Part shown: positions 35,712-42,735 of the stretch, piece by piece | Numbering within the stretch: position 1 is the first letter of the stretch | Layout of the letters: each line of letters begins with the position of its first letter | Assembly (NCBI GenBank): GCA_001449105.1 | Contig: LNIY01000078.1 | Coordinates: 1-64,000, forward strand | From: Caulobacter vibrioides | GTDB taxonomy: Bacteria; Pseudomonadota; Alphaproteobacteria; Caulobacterales; Caulobacteraceae | DNA length: 64,000 nt | Reading direction: 5' to 3' | The notes under the pieces: model-generated | Seen by the model: the letters and a program-made list of their open reading frames with translations, nothing else | Told to the model about the DNA's origin: nothing | The model's database searches: none | Translations under genes and position numbers: made by a program

Positions 35712-35727
35712 TGTCGGGAACCCGACA
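35712..35727. promoter_or_regulatory. Palindrome upstream of the Crp/Fnr gene
   Basis: TGTCGGG-AA-CCCGACA is a perfect 7-2-7 inverted repeat, 162 nt before the regulator start. It may be an operator. The rest of 35593-35889 holds no gene I can support. Confidence 0.4.
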
Positions 35728-35791
35728 TAGTTCCGAAATCGCGAGATTTTCCCAGAACGAGAACCTCAATATAGCCTCGACTCGATTTAGC

Positions 35792-35831
35792 CCTGACAGC
35801 GCCTGCATTGCGTCGGCTACCTGACAGCGCC
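35792..35831. repeat. 12-bp direct repeat upstream of the Crp/Fnr gene
   Basis: CCTGACAGCGCC occurs at 35792-35803 and again at 35820-35831. The 28-nt period is close to three helical turns, so two proteins could bind the same face of the DNA. Confidence 0.45.
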
Positions 35832-35889
35832 GCACCCCAGTCCTGCCTATAGCTTGCAACCCTTGCCGCAAGCCGGCGTTCGATTCGCC

Positions 35890-36609
35890 ATGACAGGGCC
35901 TCTACATCCCTTGAAGAACCGTCTGCTCGCTTCCCTGCCCCCCGAGGATTTCGGCTACATCGCCGCCCAGCTGTCCCATCAGGACCTGGAGAAGGGGAAG
36001 CTGCTGTACGATCCCGGCGATCAGATCGACACGGTCTACTTCCCGCACGACTGCGTCATCTCGCTGATGACGCTGATGGAGAACGGCGCGGCCATCGAGT
36101 CGGCCACCATCGGTCGCGAGGGCGGTCTCGGCCTGATGGCCGCGATCTCGCCGCGGCAGTCGCTGTCGCGCGCCATCGTCCAGGCCCCGGGCGGGGCCTC
36201 GCGCATCAGCGCCGCGGCCCTGCGCGAAGGCGCCGAGCGCAGCGCGGTGCTGCGCGACCTGATCGAGCGCCACAACGAGGCCCTGTTCGGCCACGCCATC
36301 CAGTCGGTGGCCTGCAACGCCCTGCACGCGGTGGAGGCCCGCTTCTGCCGCTGGCTGCTGGGCTTCCGCGACCGCATAGACGTCGACACCATCAGCCTGA
36401 CCCAGGAATTCCTGGCCGACATGCTGGGCGTCCAGCGCACCACGGTCACCGCCGTGGCCGGCGCCCTGCAGGCCAAGGGCCTGATCCGCTATCGCCGCGG
36501 CGTCGTCGACATCCTTGACCGAGCGGGCCTCGAGGCCATCGCCTGCGAATGCTACGGCGCGGTGCGCAAGGGGTACGAGCGGCTGCTGCCGGAACCGTTC
36601 GGATCCTGA
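35890..36609 (+). CDS. Crp/Fnr family transcriptional regulator
   Basis: A 239-aa protein with a cyclic-nucleotide-binding-like beta-barrel (residues about 15-130; LLYDPGDQIDTVYFPHDCVISL) and a winged HTH (SLTQEFLADMLGVQRTTVTAVAGALQAKGLI). The Fnr N-terminal cysteine cluster is absent, so oxygen sensing by an iron-sulfur cluster is unlikely. The usual cAMP-binding RxS segment is not seen either. The ligand is unknown. Its long upstream region has a palindrome and a direct repeat. It ends in a bidirectional terminator shared with pyk. Confidence 0.88.
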   Translation: MTGPLHPLKNRLLASLPPEDFGYIAAQLSHQDLEKGKLLYDPGDQIDTVYFPHDCVISLMTLMENGAAIESATIGREGGLGLMAAISPRQSLSRAIVQAPGGASRISAAALREGAERSAVLRDLIERHNEALFGHAIQSVACNALHAVEARFCRWLLGFRDRIDVDTISLTQEFLADMLGVQRTTVTAVAGALQAKGLIRYRRGVVDILDRAGLEAIACECYGAVRKGYERLLPEPFGS

Positions 36610-36612
36610 AGA

Positions 36613-36722
36613 CCCCCTCCGTCCCTCCGGGCCACCTCCCCCAGAGGGGGAGGATCTGGAAGCGCCGGGCCAGCAAGATGCTCCCCCTCTGGGGGAGCTG
36701 TCGCGGAGCGACTGAGGGGGTC
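36613..36722. repeat. Palindromic intergenic repeat (family B)
   Basis: CCCCCTCCGTCCCTCCGGGCC, CCTCCCCCAGAGGGGGAGG and the distal CTCCCCCTCTGGGGGAG are the inverted arms. It is the same element as that inside the helicase gene at 22777. Confidence 0.75.
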
Positions 36723-36745
36723 GCCGCAGGCGCCTCCCTCATAGC

Positions 36746-36778
36746 AAAAAGGCCATCGCCGCGAAGCGATGGCCTTTT
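36746..36778. terminator. Bidirectional terminator between the Crp/Fnr gene and pyk
   Basis: AAAAA-GGCCATCGC, loop CGCGAA, GCGATGGCC-TTTT. The A-tract and T-tract allow it to work for both converging genes. Confidence 0.85.
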
Positions 36779-36798
36779 CGGTGTCCGCGATCAGGACC

Positions 36799-38229
36799 CT
36801 ACCGCTTCCTCACCGGGAACGGCGCGTGCGCCAGGCGCAGCAGGTTGGCCGCGCCGGGGGCGCCGAAGGGCGTGCCGGCGACGATCAGGATGCGCTCGCC
36901 GGGCTTGGCCAGGTCCAGTTCCAGGGCCCGGGCGGCGGCGTCGGTGGTGACGACCTCCAGGCTGTCGGGCTGGGCGCTGACGCGCGGCTCGACGCCCCAG
37001 ACCAGGGCCATGCGCCGCACGGCCTCGATCTTCGGCGACAGGGCCAGCACCGGCTGCAGCGGCCGCTCGCGGGCCAGACGGCGAGCCGTGGCGCCCGTGG
37101 TGGTGAAGGCCACCAGGCACTTGGTCGAGCCCGACTTGGCCGCGCCGGCGGCGGCGACCACCAGCACGTCGGCGTCCTCGTCGACATGCGGCTGCTCGGC
37201 CTGCATCAGCTCGGGCCAGCGCGGGTCGCGTTCGACGCGCTCGATGATGCGGTTCATCATCGCCACCGACTCTTCGGGATAGTCGCCGGCCGCGCTTTCG
37301 GCCGACAGCATCACCGCGTCCGCGCCCTCGTAGACGGCGTTGGCCACGTCGGAGGCCTCGGCGCGGGTCGGGGTCGGCGAGCTGGTCATCGACTCCAGCA
37401 TCTGGGTGGCGACGATGACCGGGATCCCGCGTTCACGGGCGGCGCGCAGGATTTCCTTCTGCGCCACCGGCACCTCTTCGGGCGCCATCTCGACGCCGAG
37501 GTCGCCACGGGCCACCATGACGCCGTCGCAGAGGTCGAGGATCGGACCCAGCGTCTGAAGCGCCTGCGGCTTTTCGATCTTGGCCAGGACCGCGGCCCGG
37601 CCTTCGACGATGCGACGCAGCTCGGCCATGTCCTCCGGCGCCTGCACGAACGACAGGGCGATCCAGTCGACGCCCAGGCGCAGGGCGAAGGCAAGGTCCT
37701 CGCGGTCCTTCGGGGTCAGCGGCGACATCGGGATGATGACGTCCGGCACGGCCACGCCCTTGCGCTCCGACAGCTTGCCGCCGTTGACGACCGTGGTGTT
37801 GGCGTAGCCGGGGCCGGCCTCGGTCACGGTCATCCGCAGCTTGCCGTCGTCGAGCAGCAGGGTCGCGCCCGGCTTCATCGCGGTCAGGATTTCGGGATGG
37901 GGAAGATGAACCCGCGTTTCGTCGCCCGGGGTCGGATCGGAATCGAACCGGAAGGCCTGGCCGGGCTTCAGCTGCACCGGACCGTCGGCGAACTTGCCGA
38001 CGCGCAGCTTGGGCCCTTGAAGGTCGGCCAGGATGCCCAGCGGACGGCCGACCACCGCCTCCGCCGCGCGGATGGCGGCGTAGACGGCGGCGTGGGTCTC
38101 GTGGGCGCCGTGGCTGAAGTTCAGGCGGAAGACGTCGGCGCCGGCCTTGGCCAGCTTGACGATCATTTCCGGCGAACCCGAAGCCGGGCCGATGGTGGCG
38201 ACGATGCGGGAACGACGCGCGCGGATCAT
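36799..38229 (-). CDS. pyk: Pyruvate kinase
   Basis: A 476-aa enzyme that converts phosphoenolpyruvate and ADP to pyruvate and ATP. Visible features: RIVATIGPAS at the N-terminus, FRLNFSHG, the active-site region VLAKIEKPQAL (catalytic Lys), DGVMVARGDLGVEM and MLESM. The C-terminal allosteric domain is full length. The ATG is 28 nt after the GH3 stop on the same strand, so beta-glucosidase and pyruvate kinase may be co-transcribed under the LacI-type operator at 41068. Confidence 0.96.
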   Translation of the reverse strand: MIRARRSRIVATIGPASGSPEMIVKLAKAGADVFRLNFSHGAHETHAAVYAAIRAAEAVVGRPLGILADLQGPKLRVGKFADGPVQLKPGQAFRFDSDPTPGDETRVHLPHPEILTAMKPGATLLLDDGKLRMTVTEAGPGYANTTVVNGGKLSERKGVAVPDVIIPMSPLTPKDREDLAFALRLGVDWIALSFVQAPEDMAELRRIVEGRAAVLAKIEKPQALQTLGPILDLCDGVMVARGDLGVEMAPEEVPVAQKEILRAARERGIPVIVATQMLESMTSSPTPTRAEASDVANAVYEGADAVMLSAESAAGDYPEESVAMMNRIIERVERDPRWPELMQAEQPHVDEDADVLVVAAAGAAKSGSTKCLVAFTTTGATARRLARERPLQPVLALSPKIEAVRRMALVWGVEPRVSAQPDSLEVVTTDAAARALELDLAKPGERILIVAGTPFGAPGAANLLRLAHAPFPVRKR

Positions 38230-38257
38230 GCGGCCGCTCCTTTGTCAGTTTGGGGGA

Positions 38258-40741
38258 TTATTTGGGACAGAAAGCGTCGCCCTCGTTGGACGCCAACTGG
38301 ATTTCGGTAAGCGAAATCGTCAGCGGCCCCGAGGTGCTCAGGCCGAATGGAGACGAAACGTGCGCCATTTGGGCGCCCGCCGCCTGGAAACAGGAAAGTT
38401 TGATCTTGGCTGAACGCCATTCGCCGATTTTCGAGCCTGACAACGTTGACGTTACGTCTAGCCTCCCACCGCAGGATTCGCCACAACCGACAGTCAGATA
38501 AACCGGCGCAACCGGCGCCTTGTCGACTCGCCACCTCACGAGCACCGCCATGTCGCCCGTCGTCTGGCGCGACAGGTCGACCGGCGGCCCCTGCACGGCC
38601 AGAAGGCCTTCGCCCTCCCCGCTCCAGGTCGCCTGACGGCCGTTCTCCTGGGCGCCGGCGTCGATCGTCTTGACCGCCCCCGCGCCCGAGAAGCTCAGCA
38701 TCCACGGCGCCGGCACGCGACCGGCGACGAAATAGCGGTCGACGCTGGCGGCGGTTCCGAGATCGCCGGCGCTCTCCGACAGCGGACCGACCTTGGCCGG
38801 CTTGGCGTAGCTCAGGCCATAACCGTAGGCGAACTGCGGATCGTAGCCCGCATCACCCCGGTTCAGCGGGCCCTGGTCGGCGCGCTTGGGCCAGCTGAAC
38901 GACAGCTTGCCGGTGAAGTCGCGCCTGGACTTGCCGTCCTTGCCGGCCACCAGCACGTCGGCCACGCCCGCGCCTTCCGAGCCCGGCAGCCAGGCGGCGA
39001 CGAAGGCGTCCGAAGCGTTGATCTCGGGGTTCACCCACAAAGGGCGGCCCGACAGGAACACCGCCACGACGGGAACGCCTTGGGCCTTCAGTTTCTTCAG
39101 CAGCTCGATGTCGGTCTTGCCGTTCGGCTGGTAGGCGAGATTGGCCACGTCGCCCTGGAACTCGGCATAGGGATCCTCGCCGAACACCACGATGGCGACG
39201 TCCGGCTTCTCGCCCGTGAACCTGCCGTCCTTGGCCAGGATCGCCTTGCCGCCGGCGGCCTCGACCGCTTCCTTCAGGCCGCCCCAGATCGACTGGCCGT
39301 TGGGGAAGTCGCTGTTCTTGTTGCCCGTGCCCTGCCAGGTCAGGGTCCAGCCGCCCGAGGCCTTGCCGATGTCGTCGGCGTCTCCGGCCACCAGCACCTT
39401 CGCGCCGGCCTTGATCGGCAGAACGCCGTCGTTCTTCAGCAGCACCAGCGACTTGGAGACGGCCTCGCGGGCGATGGCGCGGTGATCGGCCGAGCCCAGG
39501 CGGTCGAACTTGCCCTGAACCTGCGGCGCCACGCGGTCGAACAGGCCGGTCTTGACCTTGACCCGCAGGATGCGGCGCACGGCATCGTCCAGGCGATCCA
39601 TCGGGATCTCGCCCGACTTCACCTGCTTGACGGTGTTCTCGTAGAGGCCCTTCCAGCTGTCGGGGGCCATATACATGTCGAGGCCCGCGTTCATGGCCTG
39701 CGGGCACGAGACGTTGGAGCAGCCCTGAAGCTGGCCGTGGGCGTTCCAGTCGCTGACCACGAAGCCCGTAAAGCCCATCCGCTTCTTCAGCACGTCGGTG
39801 ATCAGGGTCTTGTTGCCGGTGATCTTCTGGCCGTTCCAGCTGGAGAACGAGGCCATCACCGTCAGGATGCCGGCGTCGATGCTGGGCGGATAGCCCTGAG
39901 CGTGAACGGCGACGAGCTCCTGCTCGGAGATCACCGCATTGCCCTGGTCGCGGCCGTCCTGGGTGCCGCCGTCCGCGAGGAAGTGCTTGGCGCTGCCGGC
40001 GATGCGGCCCGCCGCGATCGGCTTGCCGGCCTCAAGCCTGCCTTGCAGGCCGAGCGTCATCGGGCCCGAATAGCTGGCGACGATCTCGGGATCCTCGCCG
40101 TAGCCTTCATACGAGCGGCCCCAGCGGTCGTCGCGGGGCACGGCCACCGTCGGGCCGAAGGTCCAGTCGCCGCCGACCACCGCCACCTCTTCGCCGGTCG
40201 CCCGGCCGATGCGCTCGATCAGCGCCGGGTCGCGCATCGCGCCCAGGCCCACATTGTGCGGGAAGATGGTCGCGCCGACGATGTTGTTGTGGCCGTGCAC
40301 GGCGTCGATGCCGAACATCAGCGGGATCGGCGTGCGACCCGGACGCTTGGCCAGGGCCTCCTTGCGATAGGCGTCGACGAGGTCGGTCCAGGCCTTGGGC
40401 GTGGCTCGGTCGTTGCCGTCGGGGGCCGAGTTGCCGCCGGCCAGGATCGAGCCCAGCGGATAGGTCGCCAGGTCCGCCGGGGTCATCGAGGCGATATCGC
40501 CCTGGATCGTCTGGCCGACCTTCTCCTCCACCGTCATCTTCTTCATCAGATCGGTGATGAAGGCCTCGGTCTTGGCGTCGGTCAGGCTGGCGGGGCTCTT
40601 GGCCGCGGGCCACAGCTCCGGGTGGGCGGTCGTCTGCGGGGTCGTCGCGATCAGGCTCGGCTCGGCCGCCAGCGCCGGCAGGGCCAGGCCCACGGTCAAG
40701 GCCAGCGACGAGGCGCGAAGGAGCGGACGGCGAAGCTTCAT
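38258..40741 (-). CDS. Exported GH3 beta-glucosidase (exo-1,4-beta-glucan glucohydrolase type)
   Basis: An 827-aa protein with a signal peptide (MKLRRPLLRASSLALTVGLA). The first GH3 domain carries the nucleophile in FVVSDWNAHG (Asp near residue 330) and KHFLADGGT; the second holds the acid/base region FGEDPYAEFQGD (near 526). The C-terminal 170 residues form an ExoP-like beta domain. Such enzymes release glucose from beta-glucans or cello-oligosaccharides. A 326-nt stretch separates the start codon from a GACAGCGCTGTC operator (41068), which ties it to the receptor and the Entner-Doudoroff genes. Confidence 0.93.
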   Translation of the reverse strand: MKLRRPLLRASSLALTVGLALPALAAEPSLIATTPQTTAHPELWPAAKSPASLTDAKTEAFITDLMKKMTVEEKVGQTIQGDIASMTPADLATYPLGSILAGGNSAPDGNDRATPKAWTDLVDAYRKEALAKRPGRTPIPLMFGIDAVHGHNNIVGATIFPHNVGLGAMRDPALIERIGRATGEEVAVVGGDWTFGPTVAVPRDDRWGRSYEGYGEDPEIVASYSGPMTLGLQGRLEAGKPIAAGRIAGSAKHFLADGGTQDGRDQGNAVISEQELVAVHAQGYPPSIDAGILTVMASFSSWNGQKITGNKTLITDVLKKRMGFTGFVVSDWNAHGQLQGCSNVSCPQAMNAGLDMYMAPDSWKGLYENTVKQVKSGEIPMDRLDDAVRRILRVKVKTGLFDRVAPQVQGKFDRLGSADHRAIAREAVSKSLVLLKNDGVLPIKAGAKVLVAGDADDIGKASGGWTLTWQGTGNKNSDFPNGQSIWGGLKEAVEAAGGKAILAKDGRFTGEKPDVAIVVFGEDPYAEFQGDVANLAYQPNGKTDIELLKKLKAQGVPVVAVFLSGRPLWVNPEINASDAFVAAWLPGSEGAGVADVLVAGKDGKSRRDFTGKLSFSWPKRADQGPLNRGDAGYDPQFAYGYGLSYAKPAKVGPLSESAGDLGTAASVDRYFVAGRVPAPWMLSFSGAGAVKTIDAGAQENGRQATWSGEGEGLLAVQGPPVDLSRQTTGDMAVLVRWRVDKAPVAPVYLTVGCGESCGGRLDVTSTLSGSKIGEWRSAKIKLSCFQAAGAQMAHVSSPFGLSTSGPLTISLTEIQLASNEGDAFCPK

Positions 40742-41122
40742 GACGGGGCCCTTGAAAGCGAGAAAACCGGAAAAGATCGGCGCGGCGAGCCCGCCGCGCC
40801 GGAGTGGGAGCAACCCCTTGCAGGAGGGGCCTCCAGCTGACGCCCGCGGCCGGAGGGGGGCCGACGACCGAAAGCGGCATCCCATCGACGGCGAGCCGTC
40901 GACGCTGGAGCGGGATGAATGGCGATGCGTGACGACGAGGCCCCGGCGCGGTCGCGCGCCGATCGGCCCGAACGGTTTCCTTCCCTGGTTTCGTTCCGCG
41001 ACCGCCCCGCCCGCCGCCCTTCGAGGCGCGTGGCGATAGCGGTCACATCGATCAGACACCATTTATTGACAGCGCTGTCTATCCTCTTTTTGTATCGTTT
41101 CGTTTCCTGCCGCCCCGACCCT
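40742..41122 (-). promoter_or_regulatory. Control region and long leader of the GH3 gene
   Basis: A 381-nt gap between the halogenase stop and the GH3 start. It contains the operator at 41068 and, downstream of it, more than 300 nt of G/C-rich sequence with no supported gene. A long untranslated leader is likely if transcription begins near the operator. Confidence 0.5.
41068..41079. promoter_or_regulatory. LacI-family operator, GH3 gene
   Basis: GACAGCGCTGTC, a perfect palindrome identical to the site at 45851 upstream of the TonB-dependent receptor. Confidence 0.75.
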
Positions 41123-42640
41123 TCAGGCCGCCGGCCGCGCCCGGCCCGCCACCCGATCCAGCGCCGCGTCGTGCGAAGGCGCGGACCGCACCGTCTCGGC
41201 CACGCGCTGTCGCCAGCCGGCCAGTCCCTCACGCACCTGCGAGAGGTTCGACAGATCGACCAGCGGGTCATGGGCGGCGGGCCGCACGCCCATGCCCTCC
41301 AGCACGTAGAACCACGAAAGCTCGGTGAAGAGTTCGGTCGGCCGGTGCGGAATGCGGCCCGTGCCGCGATAGAGCGCCAGCCGTTCGGCCAGGTCGGGCG
41401 GCAGGGCCGCGGCGGCCCGCTCGCGCCAGAACGGCTCGTCGCGCCGGGTGGGCTGGTAGTGCAGCACGATGAAGTCGCGCGCCGCCTCGTACTCGGCGAT
41501 CAGGGCGTTGTTGTAGTCGGCGATGTTGGCCGCATCGAACCCCTTGTCCGGGAAGTGGTCGAGCAGCTTCATCAGGCCGCTGGTCACGAAATGGATGCTG
41601 GTCGACTCCAGGGGCTCGATGAAGCCGGAGGACAGACCCAGCGCCACGACATTGCGGTTCCAGAACGCCTTGCGCCGTCCGCCGGTGAACTTCAGCACGC
41701 GCGGCTCGGTCAGCAGCTTGCCGGCCTCGCGCTCCAGGTCGGCCAACGCCTCGTCGTCGCTGACATGAGCGCTGGAATAGACGTAGCCGTTGCCGGTGCG
41801 ATGGCGCAGCGGAATCCGCCAGCGCCAGCCGGCCGGTCGCGCGGCGGCCTGGGTGAACGGCGGCGGGTTGGCGTCGCGCACGGTCAGGCCCGCCACCGCC
41901 CGGTCGCAGGGCAGGAAGGCGCTCCAGTCCTCGTAGCCGGTGCTCAGCGCGCCCTCGATCAGCACGCCCCGGAAACCCGAGCAGTCGATGAAGAGATCGG
42001 CCGCCAGCCGCTCGCCGCCGTCCAGCACCAGGGCCTCGACGAAGCCGTCGTCGCGCAGGCTTGCGCCCTCGACCCGGCGCTCCAGCCGGCGCACGCCGCG
42101 CTGTTCGGACCAGGTGCGCAGGAACTTGGCCACCAGGCCCGCGTCGAAATGCAGGGCGTGGCGCAGGCCGCCCAAAGGCCCCTGCCCTTGTCCATGACCC
42201 GGCGAGTCGGCGAAGGCCATGCGGCCGGCATCGCCCAGCGCCGTCGCCAGGCTGTAGGCCTCGACGCGAGGATCGTCGCCCGCCGCCCGGAGGCGATGCC
42301 AGATGTGATGGAACGGACGCCGGTCGACCGACGGCCCGAAGGTTCCGAACGGATGCCAGTAACGCTCGCCGATCGCGCCCCAGTCGTCGAAGCGGATGCC
42401 CAGCTTGAAGCTGGCCTCGGTGGCGGCCATGAACTGGCCCTGGTCGATCTCCAGCAGCCGCAGGAAGTCGACGATCGGCGGGATGGTGGCCTCGCCCACG
42501 CCGACGGTGGGGATCTCGGCGCTCTCGACCAGGGTGATGGTCGTTGGCGTCCCGGCCAGCACCCGGGCCAGCAAGGCGGCGGCCATCCAGCCGGCCGTTC
42601 CGCCGCCCAGGATGGCGATCGAACCGATGACGCGATCCAT
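41123..42640 (-). CDS. Flavin-dependent tryptophan halogenase-like protein
   Basis: A 505-aa flavoprotein of the Trp_halogenase family. FAD-binding GGGTAGW at residues 12-18; catalytic Lys in ASFKLGIRFDDW (near 80); the halogenase signature WRWRIP near 273; Glu in PLESTSIHF (near 344), which supports chloride/substrate activation in PrnA. All hallmark residues of a working halogenase are present. It lies 95 nt downstream of the sugar-type TonB receptor and between two LacI-type operators, so it belongs to the sugar regulon. Related genes often accompany receptors in Caulobacterales and their substrates are mostly unknown. The start follows GGGAGGAA. Confidence 0.88.
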   Translation of the reverse strand: MDRVIGSIAILGGGTAGWMAAALLARVLAGTPTTITLVESAEIPTVGVGEATIPPIVDFLRLLEIDQGQFMAATEASFKLGIRFDDWGAIGERYWHPFGTFGPSVDRRPFHHIWHRLRAAGDDPRVEAYSLATALGDAGRMAFADSPGHGQGQGPLGGLRHALHFDAGLVAKFLRTWSEQRGVRRLERRVEGASLRDDGFVEALVLDGGERLAADLFIDCSGFRGVLIEGALSTGYEDWSAFLPCDRAVAGLTVRDANPPPFTQAAARPAGWRWRIPLRHRTGNGYVYSSAHVSDDEALADLEREAGKLLTEPRVLKFTGGRRKAFWNRNVVALGLSSGFIEPLESTSIHFVTSGLMKLLDHFPDKGFDAANIADYNNALIAEYEAARDFIVLHYQPTRRDEPFWRERAAAALPPDLAERLALYRGTGRIPHRPTELFTELSWFYVLEGMGVRPAAHDPLVDLSNLSQVREGLAGWRQRVAETVRSAPSHDAALDRVAGRARPAA

Positions 42641-42735
42641 GGCGTTTCCTCCCGTTCGCGCCCTCTCGAAGGGGCGCTTTTCAGGAAAAGAGCCGGCGGC
42701 GGGCTCGCAGATCGCCGCCGCCGGCGTCAGAGGAC

